A stretch of DNA of 64,000 bases from Adiantum capillus-veneris (Eukaryota; Streptophyta; Polypodiopsida; Polypodiales; Pteridaceae), in contig CM043967.1 in the NCBI GenBank assembly GCA_014529385.2, forward strand, positions 133,772,682 to 133,836,681. Reading direction: 5' to 3'. Below, piece by piece: positions 10,723 through 21,148 of the stretch; position 1 is the first letter of the stretch; each line of letters opens with the position of its first letter. The notes below the pieces were generated by a model. The model was not told the origin of the DNA and searched no databases. It saw only the letters and a program-made list of their open reading frames with translations. The position numbers and the translations under genes were made by a program.

Positions 10723-11201
10723 CGACAGTGAGAGCTGTCATAGCAGTGGCTGCATCTAGAGGATGGATTATGCATCAAATGGATGTAAAGAATGCCTTAT
10801 TGAATGGTGAGTTGCAAGAGGAAGTGTATATGGATCAGCCACCTGGTTATGTCGATCCAGGTTACCCAGATTATGTATGCAGACTTCTCAAAGCTTTGTA
10901 TGGTTTGAAGCAGGGCTCTAGAGCATGGTATGACAGGATTGCCAAGTATCTTGTCAATATTGGTTTTAGGAGAGCTCATGCTGATCATTCACTCTATGTA
11001 CGTGAGAGTGATGTGGGGATTGTGGTCATTACCATATATGTAGATGACCTCATTATTGTTGGTGACAATGCTATGGAGATTGACCATGTGAAGGGTCTTC
11101 TCAAACAGGAGTTTGAAATGAAAGATTTAGGCGAGTTGCGCTACTTTCTTGGCATTGAAGTGATCAGGACTCCAGAGGGTGTATGGCTATCACAGAGATA
11201 G
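10710..11201 (+). pseudogene. Copia polyprotein, part 2: reverse transcriptase
   Basis: Continuation of the Copia RT in the shifted frame: MHQMDVKNALLNGELQEEVY, LYGLKQGSRAWYD, and the catalytic YVDDLIIVG. It ends at TAG (11199-11201), where related elements have Gln (LSQR-Q-Y), so this is a CAG-to-TAG nonsense change. The reading frame simply resumes after it. Confidence 0.92.
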
Positions 11202-11207
11202 TATGAT

Positions 11208-12023
11208 TTGGACATGTTGTCAAAGTATGGTATGGCTGATTGTAAGCCAATTTCTATTCCCTTGGATGTGAATGCAAAGCTGAGTGCAGAGAAGGGTGAT
11301 GTTGTTGAGGATGTCAACATGTACAGGAAGATTGTGGGTAGTCTAATCTACTTGACTATCACGAGGCCAGACTTGAGCTACACAGTAGGCTTGGAGAGTC
11401 AGTTCATGCAACTTCCGAGGAAGCCACATTTGGATGGAGTACGACGCACACTTAGGTATGTGCAAGGTACTCTTGACTACGCATTTTTCTATGCAGCAGA
11501 TGCACCATTAGCATTGTATGGGTATACAGATGCAGATTGGGCAGGTAGCATTGTTGATAGGAGATCTACGAGTGGCTTCATGTTCTCTTTTGGGAGTGCT
11601 GCTGTTACTTGGAGCAGCAAAAAGCAGCCTACGATTGCTTTATCGAGCACAGAGGCCGAGTACAGAGGTGCAGCAGTTGCGGAGTGCGAGGTAGCTTGGC
11701 TACGCACATTACTTGAGGACTTGGGAGTGCAGGTGGACCAGCAGATTTTCATCCATTGTGACAACCTCAGCAGCATGCAGTTGGCTAGGAACCCAGTGTT
11801 CCATGCCAGGACCAAACACATAGAGGTCCATTACCACTACGTTCGAGAGCGAGTGTTGGCGGGCGACATCGACTTGGTCTACGTCAGCACAGAGGAGCAG
11901 ATAGCGGATATCTTTACCAAGGCCCTCGGAGCTGAGAAGCTTCGACGTTTCCGGACTATGCTTGGACTCTGCGACATGCAGAGCTCAAGGGGGAGTGTTG
12001 AGATGTCGAGCTCTACACCTTGA
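11208..12023 (+). pseudogene. Copia polyprotein, part 3: RT end and RNase H
   Basis: In frame with part 2. It begins with the RT C-terminus (LDMLSKYGMADCKP, a Copia hallmark) and continues into RNase H: GYTDADWAG (first Asp), STSGFMFSFGSAAVTWSSKKQ, STEAEYRGA (Glu), IHCDNLSS, and RTKHIEVHYHYVRE. The stop at 12021-12023 lies inside the 3' LTR, as is common. Confidence 0.93.
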
Positions 12024-12317
12024 GCTGGCATCCACTACGGGTCTTGGCCGCTTACGGCATTTACTCACTGGCGCGTTTGGTGACCGACACGGAGGATCTC
12101 TGCCAGTGATTCTACAGCTGGACTACACTTATAGTGCCAGCCTAGTACGCTTCTAGCGAGTTCACACTTAGTGACCGCATGTACATATGTGCTACTTTTC
12201 AGCTTTAGCACTTAGTCATTTTGTACTCTCTTTTCTGTGAAGAAGAAGAAGAAGCTTTCCATCTCTGTGTGCTTTGTGCTTGTCTTGTGTAGCTCTCTTG
12301 CATCCTCATTCTTTACA
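11996..12317 (+). repeat. Copia 3' LTR
   Basis: Near-identical partner of 7084-7405, followed by the ATTTC target duplication. Confidence 0.95.
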
Positions 12318-12322
12318 ATTTC

Positions 12323-12555
12323 CTCATCCATGCTTGCCTCATCCAGGGTTTCCTCCATGGGCTTTTTTGGCTCCTCCACTGGCCTAATTGCCTCTTTCAT
12401 TGTCTCCTCCATAAGCCCCTCTGCTTGTACACTAGCACCTTGCATATCCTCGTTTGGCCTTTTTGCATCCTCAACCCTTTCATCCTTGGCTAGTATGACC
12501 CCCTCGGCCCGTTGTGGTTCCACTGTATCTGATGCATGGGCTTGTGGTGGTGGCT
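12323..12555 (-). pseudogene. H3-ULP copy B, acidic tail (proximal part)
   Basis: Minus-strand frame with VEPQRAEGVILAKDERVEDA, then acidic repeats EETMKEAIRPVEEP and KPMEETLDEASMDEE that run into the Copia insertion. It rejoins 6781-7083 in frame. Upstream at 12552-12556 a stop separates it from the previous open segment, so an intron or a decayed junction lies between. Confidence 0.6.
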
Positions 12556-12729
12556 AGTCACATAATGTCATATCGATTGTGCGATCATCCAAGCAGCTAT
12601 CTTCAGCTGCTCTGGGATTCGACATAGTGAGCAGGTGTTGTATTAGACTTGCTCGATATCTTTGCAAATAATCATATCTGTAGTTTTGCACAGCACTTTG
12701 CAAAATTGAAAGACCACATAGTGAGACGT
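12556..12729 (-). pseudogene. H3-ULP copy B, region after the protease core
   Basis: Matches window positions 1-117 of copy A. One open frame (12554-12640 and upstream) reads SAVQNYRYDYLQRYRASLI followed by a polar stretch. It ends at the Gypsy-1 insertion; the other side of the break is 22297. Copy A is uninterrupted at the matching point (115-127), which fixes the insertion site exactly. Confidence 0.6.
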
Positions 12730-13873
12730 TGTCAGGAGTTTTTTGGAGCAAGGGATTGCACATATGTACATACACGTGCATGGTGCATCAAATAAAGGAT
12801 TGCCCATTTTCCATAGCGAGGTGGTTACGTGGGGCCCACATGTGTACAGGTAGGACAACATGTACATAGTGCATCGATTTTCACTACTACCAATACCAGT
12901 GTGTTTTTATATAATAATGAGGAGTTGGTAGCACGTAAAACTTCTCAAGGAAGCGATCCGCGGGCCGACGACATGAGGTAAGCAGCTGCGTCAGATGACA
13001 TCTAGTGGCGTCAGGAGGTCGAATGGGATCAATAGTACACGTGGATGAGTACGAACACAACGTGGGCGTTTTCTTGTGATAATTATGAAGAAAGGTTATC
13101 ATGAGGACCATCTTTTGGGGCCAGTTCACGTGGTGGCGGGATGCATTATTGAAAAATGTCGAGTGCCAGGTGTGCGTATGGATGCAGCAGGGTGACAACT
13201 ATACACTGCGAGGTCAGTTTTTGGCCTGTTCGGGGTCCGTTTGAGGTCATCTAAAAGGCCAAGGGTGTCCAACTAATAAAGCTAAGTGTGGGAACTGAAA
13301 AACAAGAGAGAAGACCGGAGAAAATGTGGAGAAGAGAGGAGGAACAGCTGCAGATGTGTTTTTGGGGTTTTTGGAGCCTGTTTTGGTCGTAAACTGCTCA
13401 TCGGAGGTCGGATTTGAGCACTTTGACATTGTAGACTGGGGTTTTGGGCCATTCCAGACGCGATGGCGCTGTCCATTTTGCCAAATTACTCACTGTTTTT
13501 CTATTGTTTTGGCTGTGTAAGTTTCTCCTATGAGCGAAGCTTCTGCTCCAATTTCTGATTGTATCTGGCATATTTTACCCATATTGTGTGAGCTGTTTGC
13601 CCCATTGGTGTTGGCCCAAGCTCTATTGAATCTAAACATCAGAAATTCTCCTCTTTTGAGCTGAGTTTTTTGGGTGTGTGTGTGTGTGTGTCTCTCTGTG
13701 TGTGGAGTGGGTAAACGGGTAGTCTCTCTCCTCTCACTCCATCGGTGTGTTCCCTGTCTCGGCCAGGTGGGTTGTATAAGCCGAGTGGTGCCCCATAGTG
13801 TGTGTGTGTATCATCCCAAGAGTGTGTGTCGGGTTAGTATAGAGGCGTTGTGTGTGTTTCCATCCCGCTCTCA
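12730..13873 (+). repeat. Gypsy-1 5' LTR
   Basis: Starts TGTCAGGAG, ends CCGCTCTCA. A TATA-like TATATAATA lies at 12908-12916, giving a promoter candidate. TG-repeat stretch at 13671-13700. Partner: 21149-22296. Confidence 0.9.
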
Positions 13874-13900
13874 TTCTTTTGGCGCCCCCACGGAGGATCT
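13874..13900 (+). promoter_or_regulatory. Gypsy-1 primer-binding site
   Basis: TGGCGCCCCCACGGAGG at 13880-13896, beginning TGG as a tRNA-primer site should, 6 nt after the LTR. The tRNA cannot be named with certainty. Confidence 0.6.
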
Positions 13901-14538
13901 TCTTCGAGTACCTTCTGCTTCGAGCTTCAAGCTTCGAGATTTAGGATTATAGGTTGCAGATTACATGTTACAGGTTAGAGGTGATTCACACAGGTATAGA
14001 TAGCTGGAGTACAGTGATATACGAGCAGTGGTGTCACTTGCAGTTGTTGTGGGTATGCATCATTTGGTGCCTGTTTGAGGGCATTGTCTTGTATTGTACG
14101 TTACTTGTGGAAACTGCCATTGTACGCCTTTGTGGAGCCATACTTGGTTTTTTTGGCACTCCCAGCCATTTCTGAGACTTGGTCTGGAAGATAGTCATTT
14201 TTAATACTTGACTATACGCAATTTGCATAAGCCTTCGTGTGAGGCTTTCGGTGATACAGGTAGCTGGAGCACCCTTTTTGTGACCTCGCCATAGGCTATG
14301 TACTAGTGATTCCTACTTGATGCTCGGGTTCTATTGTTGGTAGTTTATGCATACATATACAGTCTATATTTTGGGTTCTCAGTGCTCTACTTCTGGGGAA
14401 ACTCTGTCAAAAATTTTCCAAGATATGATGGCTGGTTTTTGGTCTTTTGAGCCATTTATGCTGTTATGCTGCTGAAATTTTGGCAAAATCAGAGGATAAG
14501 TCAGGTGTGCCTTCTTGGGAGCTTCATGGTTGGCTTTA

Positions 14539-14757
14539 ATGGATGATCAAAATGGACCTCAATTCAATCCTTTTCATTTAACTCAAAGAATCCAGATAAA
14601 TGTTCATGTGTCCAGGAAGATTTTTTTCCAGCAATGCATAGTCTTTATGTTCGGGCCAAGAAGATTAAGAGAGATCCTGGAATGCCCTTTGCCTGTTGTA
14701 ATTCCGATGATGAACTATGAAAACTCATTTGATGTGCATGTGTTTGTCCTTATCTAA
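14539..14757 (+). CDS. Conserved small leader protein (sORF) of Gypsy-1, 72 aa
   Basis: MDDQNGPQFNPFHL... is a 72-residue frame between the 5' LTR and gag. It aligns along its full length with two tandem frames in the Gypsy-2 LTRs (40986-41210, 41207-41431). The shared pattern is FH-x2-Q-x-I-x-[IV]NV-x-[IV]SRKI-x-FQQ-x3-F-x-FGP-x-RL-x2-IL, then P-x-[IV][IV]-x-P, then Y-x2-SFDV and an LI end. An earlier in-frame ATG exists at 14515, but the alignment supports 14539. I do not recognise the family. It lies about 100 nt upstream of gag, so it would be the first ORF on the genomic RNA. No signal peptide or membrane helix is obvious. Confidence 0.7.
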   Translation: MDDQNGPQFNPFHLTQRIQINVHVSRKIFFQQCIVFMFGPRRLREILECPLPVVIPMMNYENSFDVHVFVLI

Positions 14758-14861
14758 AGTCAAGCTCTATTGAAGTTTTTAGAGATTGAGTCAGTCAAAA
14801 GTTTTGGGTTCTTGCACGTGTGTTCGAAGGGGTTCTCAAACCATAATAACTTGGGTAGCCA

Positions 14862-16944
14862 TGGCTTTCTCTTATATGGAATTTCATGGAAGAAGTGATG
14901 AAGATGTGGAAGACTTTTTGGAAAAGATGGAGGTTGCCTGCATTAGTAACCAGATTCATGACCCGGCACAGATGTTACGTCTTCTCCAATTTTTTTTGAA
15001 GAGTGATGCACGAGTTTGGTCCAAAGCATTTGAAGAGGAGTTGCGTGTGGCTGATCCACCTATAAGATTGAGTTGGAACAATCTAAGGCATGGATTGGAA
15101 GTGGAGTTTGTGAAGATAGAAGATCCTGACAAAGTGTAGCAAGAAGTACAAGGTTTGGTGCAAAAGGAAGGTGAGCCAATAGATACGTACATACGTAAGC
15201 TCTCATTGACATGGGAGAGGATGTGCAAGGCCTTAGCACCACAAGTACCCCCGCCTGACATGATGAAGAAGGATAGGTTTTTGACTGGTCTTTGGGAGAA
15301 TATACGTTGGAGAGTGGAGCTAAAGAAGCCTAGGACATATGAAGATGCACTAGAGGTAGCAAGGAACAAAGAGTGGAAGCTGAGAAAAATGAGCCAGCTA
15401 GGAGTAGGGTCTTTGCCCATGAGGTCTGAATTTTAGCCTATGGATTCTTCACAAGGTCGTATGCAAGGGCTTCATCATGAACCAGTGGTTCCTGTTACTC
15501 CTCAGGTTATGCCAGCAGTGGTCACTACAACAGTGCAAGATGATGGGCTAAGGCAAGACATGAGGCAAGTGGTAGATTTGATGAAGAATCTCAGCCTAAA
15601 CATGCTAGGTCAAGTGGGAAACAATCGAGGTCGAGGGAGGTTTTCAAATCAGCGAGGAGGTGAGGAAAGACCCAGGAATGGTGGTGGACAAAGCAATGGT
15701 AGGTTCTGGAGGCAGATGCCCACATGTTATAATTGTGGAGAGTTGGGCCACATCAGCCCACAATGTGATAAGAAACCAAGGATGGGTGGAGACATGTATC
15801 CATTGCCAAGACAGGTGCTAACTAGGTCAAATGATTATGGCATTGAAATCAAGGGTGAAGAAGGAACCAGTGGATTAACCCAGGAGGAAAAGGGAAAGAC
15901 AAAAGTGCTAAGTGTAGTCACCTTGGAGAAGGCATCAAAGCTAGAGGATACATTAGTAATGCCTATTGGGAAGAGGACCACAGAGGACAAGGAAGGAAGA
16001 AGTGCCCGAGGTCCTAGTAAGAAGAAGGGAAAGAGTAATGAAGGCGAGGATGTCAAGGCTAAGAGGAAAAGAAGGGCTCATCGCAAGTTTCATGTTTCCG
16101 ATTTTCCACTAGGGGATGGGCAATTAAGTTATGACTTGAAGGAGGATCTGACAAGCAGGAAGACAGATGTTACTTTTGGGCAGGTCATAGAGATGGTTCC
16201 TAAGCTAAAGCAACAATGGAAGAGGATGGAGCCAGAGAGAGGTTCAGTAAAGGTGTTGGAGATGGATGAGCTACCAGACATTTTCCCAATAGTAGATGTG
16301 TGGCACAAAAGAAAAAAATTGGGACAAGGTTATGTTGATGGCGGAGCCCAAATATGTGTCATAACACACTCATGTGTTGAGAAGATGGGTCTTACAGTGA
16401 CTGGAGTGTCAGGCTTTCGGATCAGATTGACAAACCATCAGAAAGTAAAATGTTTGGGTGTTGTAAAGAGCTTAGAAGTGGAAGCATATGATGCAAAGGC
16501 AGTGGTTTATTTTCATGTGATGCGAGCGGGGTTGGGAGCATATCCTATTATACTGGGTAGACCATGGTTACGTGCAGTAGGAGCTGTTCAGGATTGGAGA
16601 CGTGGTACGATTAGCCTCTATGGAAAGACAGGTGCCAAGAAGCTATATAATATGGACACAAGGAAACGATTGGAAGAGCATTATGAAGATGAGGATGAGT
16701 CTAGTGATGAAGACTATTCCACAGTGACTGATGAGGACAGTGATAACACTACCAGTAATGATGAGGATGCTGATGTTGCATTTCTTTTGATGGATAAAGG
16801 AATCCAGGAGTCTGGTTTAGTCGCATTTGCGAATAAGGTTGAAGATGAAAGTGAAGGGCCTTATGAAGTGATTGAAGGGCTGATGCAATCAAAGGTTGAA
16901 TTGTCAAAGAAGCAGGAATTGATGACACGAATGATCAGTGGAGA
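14862..16944 (+). pseudogene. Gypsy-1 Gag and aspartic protease
   Basis: One frame from MAFSYMEFHGRSDEDVEDFL, broken by two in-frame TAG codons (about 15137 and 15434). Residues ~1-190 are the Gag capsid-like part. An Arg/Gly stretch and a CCHC knuckle (CYNCGELGHISPQC, about 15724-15765) follow, then a basic Lys-rich linker. The protease at about 16330 has YVDGGAQICVIT, that is Asp-Gly-Gly where most retroviral-type proteases have Asp-Ser/Thr-Gly; Gypsy-4 shares this. ILGRPWL (16550) is the expected second motif. The frame runs into the solo LTR at 16945 and resumes exactly at about 17862. Confidence 0.88.
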
Positions 16945-17856
16945 TGTCACAGGAACAGAATAATAGAGATAGATAGCAAAGACAGAGAAAGAGATATTTG
17001 TATTGATAGTGTTTGATACAACAGAGGAGCAATAAAATATATGGGCGCACTCGGTTGTACAGAGCTCGAACCTCACGACCACCCCCGAGCTTCAGTTCGC
17101 TTGCATGCAGCGTCTCACTCGCACTCGCACTTGCACTCGCAGAAGAGAGATCGTTGAATGATCCCCAAAACGCACCACCCGTCTTCCTTTTCTCGTTTTT
17201 CCTCCAAAAGCATGCGACCTCCCAAAATAGCCACTTTTTTATTTTTGGCGTTTGATCGACTCGACTTGCGTGCCAAGTATACCTGCAAGAATAAGGTAAA
17301 AAAACGTGATCGTGAAGCGATCCGTAAAGGTTAGATTTTTGATCCGTAAAGGTCCACAAATTTTCAGCTGTCTTCAACTGAGCATAACTCCCAAACGGAG
17401 CCAAAACAGCCCAAGTCCGTCTCACACAATCTTGTTTCCCTCGCTATGCTCTTCGACGGCTATGTGATGGAAAATTTCCATAGCCTGCTCTGATTTGCTA
17501 AAAATCAACCGACAAAACAGTATTTTCTACAAAAACGATGCAAAAAGAGCAAATCCCACTTTTTTTTCTTAATCTTTGGCCCTCAACGAGCATCAAAACA
17601 TTAGAATCTCTAAAGACTCAGACAACCAAAGTTGTTCCTTATAACACAAGCTTCAATCGCTTCATACATCACTTTTCCAAAATCCCACGTTAACACCTTC
17701 AAAAATGCCCCAGAAAGTGCCTTCCGGATCAAAAAAATTTATTGGACGAAAACAATCCACACATCCTTCTACATAGTGGACTAACTTTAAAACGACCAAA
17801 ACTTCCTAGAAAACCAAAATTTATTGCTAAAACACCTCAAAATCAAGTCCTGTTAC
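16945..17856 (-). mobile_element. Solo LTR (Gypsy-3 family) inserted in Gypsy-1 pol
   Basis: A 912-bp block with TGTCACAGG at the left and CCTGTTACA at the right, i.e. inverted LTR ends in minus orientation. It matches the reverse complement of the Gypsy-3 LTR: 16945-17280 against 54010-54432, and its other end (TGTAACAGGACTTG) against 53393 (TGTAATAGGACC). GGAGA is repeated at 16940-16944 and 17859-17863. Removing the block restores the Gypsy-1 frame (Ile-Ser-Gly-Asp-Leu-Ser-Ala-Met). It is the product of LTR-LTR recombination after insertion. Confidence 0.85.
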
Positions 17857-17861
17857 AATGG

Positions 17862-18810
17862 AGACCTCTCAGCTATGGAGAAGGAGATATATTTGCACAT
17901 GCTAGCTAGTTTTCCTGATTTGTTCATTACTTCATATGAAGAGATTAGGGGGTTCAAGGGAGAAGAGATGCATATAGAGCTGAAAGAAGGTGCTAAGCCA
18001 GTGCGGCAAAGGCTAAGACTGATGGGTCAAGAGAAAATGGAAGCCTTGCAAGAAGAGGTGGACAAGTTATTGAAGGCAGGGTTCATAGTCCCTGTGGAGA
18101 CCACAGAATGGGTGAGTCCAGTAGTAGTCAGTCCAAAGAAGGATGGGAAGTGGAGGATTTGTGTAGATTTTAAACCCTTAACTGCAGCCACTAAGAAGAA
18201 CCCATATCCTCTTCCATTCATTGATCAGATCTTGGATTCAGTGGTGGCAGGTTATGAGAGGTACAGTGTGTGTGATGGTTTTTCAGGCTATTTTCAATTG
18301 AAGATTGCTCTTAAAGACTACACAAAGACAACTTTTATTACGCCATGGGGCTGCTATTGCTACACAATATTGCCATTTGGGTTGACAAATGGACCATCTT
18401 TCTATCAAGAGAGAGCAAATTGGCTATTGAAACCATTCATTGGTAGTTGTGTTAAAGCTTTTATGGACGACTTTTGTGTCTATAGCAGTAGGGTTGAACA
18501 TCATGAGAAGCTGCAGATGGTATTGGATCGATATGATGAATGTGGAGGACAACTAAATCCCAAGAAAATGTCATCTAGCACAGCCAAGGGTGAAGTTATT
18601 GGGCCATATGGTGTCACAAAATGGCATTGAGGCTGATCCAGATAAGGTTAAGTCTATTATTCTTCTTCCATCACCTACGAGTACGAAGCAATTGCTACCC
18701 TTTATACACAAAGTGAAGTACATGGCACGGTTTATTACATTATCTTCGCAGCTCCTTTATCCATTACAGCAAGTGGCAAAGCATGATCCATTGTAATGGG
18801 ATGACAAGTG
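17862..18810 (+). pseudogene. Gypsy-1 reverse transcriptase
   Basis: Ty3-type RT. AMEKEIYLHMLASFPDLF leads into VRQRLRLMGQEK, GFIVPVETTEWVSPVVVSPK, WRICVDFKPL, YSVCDGFSGYFQL, TTFITPWGCYCY and the catalytic segment AFMDDFCVYSS (about 18455-18490). Near 18580 a 1-nt shift moves the palm-thumb end to another frame (18590-18796: GVTKWH against a frame with SQNGIEADPDKVKSI). A stop follows at about 18794. Confidence 0.9.
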
Positions 18811-19320
18811 TGAGGAAGTGTTTCAAGAGGTGAAAGAGGTGTTAGGGGGTTGTCAGCCATGCAGGCTCCGGATTGGGAGAAAGTTTTTTATGTAAGTCCC
18901 TCAGTAAGGGATGATGCCATTGGAGCCATGCTATTGGAAAAGGGGAAGGGCAGCCATTATATGAGGCCAGTGTATTGTGCAAGCCGAGTGAAGTTGGTAG
19001 CAGAGAGAAAGTTCTCGGAAGTAGAGCTAGTTATGGCCAGTGTGATATTTGCTTGTCGGTGATTTCGTCATTACTTGCTACCACGACCTTTTGTTTTCTT
19101 GACGAGTTATGCCTTTTTGCCACCGTTAATTAATGGCACTAACATGTCAAATGTGGTCAATTAAGAAATGGGTAATTGAGCTGCAAGAGTTTGAGTTCTC
19201 TTTTCTAGTGGAAGACAGTACACGGGCCTACCCTAGCTGATTTGTTGACCTACAAGGACAATCCCCTTATTGTTAAGGAAGAGGTGGTGAGAAAGGTAGT
19301 TGAAGAAGTGCCATAGATCA
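18811..19320 (+). pseudogene. Gypsy-1 RNase H (first, Ty3-type)
   Basis: Open segment 18850-19062: FYVSPSVRDDAIGAMLLE, MRPVYCASRVKL, ERKFSEVELVMASVIFACR, as in the RNase H following Ty3 RTs. After a stop at 19060 the text goes on in degenerate form (HYLLPRPFVFLTSY) with several stops to about 19310. Confidence 0.8.
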
Positions 19321-19755
19321 GTAATGCACATATGTTGTTCTTTGATGGCTCATACAAAAAGCGCCATGATGCCGCTTCAGGGGGTATAGCACTTTATGAT
19401 CCACAGGGGAAGCTAGTGTGCAAGAGAGGGTTCAAATTGGATGCGCATAGTAACAATGAGGTTGAATATGCTACTTTGGAAGCCGGATTACACATTTGTT
19501 TGAAGCATGGGGTTAGAAGGTTGAGCATAAAAGGTGATGCCTTGTTAGTGGTGAAGCAAGTGCTGGGTGTGTGGAAGAGCAAGAACAATTTATTAAAGGA
19601 AATGTGTTTTAGAATTAAGGGCCTGTTAAAAAAGTTTGAAGCGTGGAGCATCAAACATATTGAACGTGCTCTAAATGGAGAGGCGCATGAAGCAGCTCAA
19701 AGTATGATTGGGGAGCTATTTGTGTTGAGGACCACTTTACCTCTTTATCATGGCC
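19321..19755 (+). pseudogene. Gypsy-1 second RNase H (archaeal type)
   Basis: MLFFDGSYKKRHDAASGGIAL (first Asp), NNEVEYATLEAGL (Glu), SIKGDALLVVKQVLG (third acid) and ERALNGEAHEAAQ mark an RVT_3-type (archaeal-like) RNase HI domain, separate from the first RNase H. Two RNase H domains in a row are typical of Tat-lineage Gypsy elements. The frame is open from 19332 to 19988 and passes into the linker before integrase. Confidence 0.88.
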
Positions 19756-19918
19756 GGGAAAGTTTGGCTCAGGAAGAGGAGTTTTTGCTGACAGGAATCA
19801 TCCCAAAGGACATTCAGATGTCTAAGAAGTATGGTTTTGTGCGTAGAGCACACAGGTACAAATTGATTGGTGATGTCTTGTACATGAAAGGGGCTGATCT
19901 CGTGTTGAGACGTGTACC

Positions 19919-20971
19919 TTGGCAGGAGGAATTTACAGAGTGTTGGAAGAGAATCATGAAGGCGCATGTGGTGGCCATTTTGCTTTAAAGATCACTTTGC
20001 ATAAGATCTTGCAAGAGGGGTATTTCTGGCCTAGTTTGCACAAGGATGTTCACCATTGGTGTAGGTCTTGCAATAGGTGTCAAGCATTTGGGAAGAGAGT
20101 GTTGAAGCCAGAGCTACGAAAAACCATTATGGCATTTGATGTGTTTGAAAAATGGGGAATTGATGCAATAGGCCCGTTACCTATCACAAGCAGGGGCAAA
20201 AGCTATATTTTGAATGCAGTGGACTATCTCTCTAGATGGACAGAGGCTATAGCTGTAAAACAGATCACTGCAAAGGATGTGGCAAAATTTGTGTATGATG
20301 AAATATGTTGCAAGTTTGGGGTGCCACTGGAGCTACTTTCAGATAAGGGGTAGGGATTTAGAGCTAAACTGCTAGATTTTTTATGTGCAAAGATGAAGAT
20401 TAGGCACCAGCATACCACTCCTTATTATCCACAGTATAATGGCTTAAATGAAAGATTCAATGGTGAGTTGGTACAGATTTTTTCGAAAGTGACAAAGCAC
20501 CAAGGAAAGAATTGGGATTTGGAATTGCCTAGTGCATTATGGGCTTATCGTACTTCGGTGAAGACAGGTACAGGGTTTACTCCATTTCATTTGGTACATG
20601 GAAAGCAAGCACTATTGCCTGTGGAAGTAGAGTTGCTTGCAGTAAAGATGTTAGAGAAGTTGCTTGGGCCGCCTAGTGATGCATTCAAAGAGAGGCTCTT
20701 ACAGTTACAAGAGGTTCAACTGGATAGGATGAGCGCATTGGAGCATTATGGGCAGATGCAGGATAAGGCTTTGGCAAAGATAAATGAAAAGGTCAAAAGT
20801 AAGGGTATCAAGAAGCATGACTTGGTTTTGCGCTACAACAGTAAACTGGAAAACACCTTCCAAAAGAAGTTTCAAATTAAGTGGGAAGGTCCTTTCAAGG
20901 TAGTGGAGTGTTTCCCGAATGGTACATATCAGTTGGATAACCTGGATGGGGTTCTACATAGTCAAGGGTAA
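19919..20971 (+). pseudogene. Gypsy-1 integrase
   Basis: HHCC finger: EGACGGHFALKITLHKIL, YFWPSLHKDVHHWCRSCNRC (about 20020-20085). Catalytic core: KWGIDAIGPLPIT (first Asp), LLSDKG with a TAG just after it (20350-20352), then TTPYYPQYNGLNERFNGEL (Glu). C-terminal part: KHDLVLRYNSKLENTFQKKF and KWEGPFKVVECFPNGTYQL, the GPF/Y-type module. No chromodomain. Stop at 20969. The nonsense codon and an upstream shift (about 19980) show decay. Confidence 0.9.
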
Positions 20972-21148
20972 ATGGATTGAGTCTTAAATTGTATCATGCC
21001 AGGTTAATGATGGTCGAGCAAGATGAGCTGTCTGTGGATCAAGAAGTGTTGGTGAAGGATGAGGAGACTTGTGACGCTATGAGTCTCATATCGCTTTTTG
21101 CTGCTGCTGATCATGAATGATCTAGCAGGCTAGGGGATGGGCAAATTA
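20972..21148 (+). other. Gypsy-1 pol end and polypurine tract
   Basis: Degenerate end of pol (LYHARLMMVEQDEL readable in another frame), then CTAGGGGATGGGCAAATTA just before the 3' LTR, the likely second-strand primer. Confidence 0.55.

Larger units (their letters stand above)
7084..12317 (+). mobile_element. Ty1/Copia retrotransposon, complete, young
   Basis: Two 322-bp LTRs (7084-7405, 11996-12317), both TG...CA, differ at about four positions by eye (roughly 1%). A perfect 5-bp target duplication ATTTC flanks the element (7079-7083, 12318-12322). The primer-binding site TGGTATCAGAGC starts directly after the 5' LTR and the polypurine tract TCAAGGGGGAG precedes the 3' LTR. Gag, protease, integrase, RT and RNase H follow in Copia order. 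One frameshift and one nonsense codon disable it. It sits in the acidic tail of H3-ULP copy B. Confidence 0.95.
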
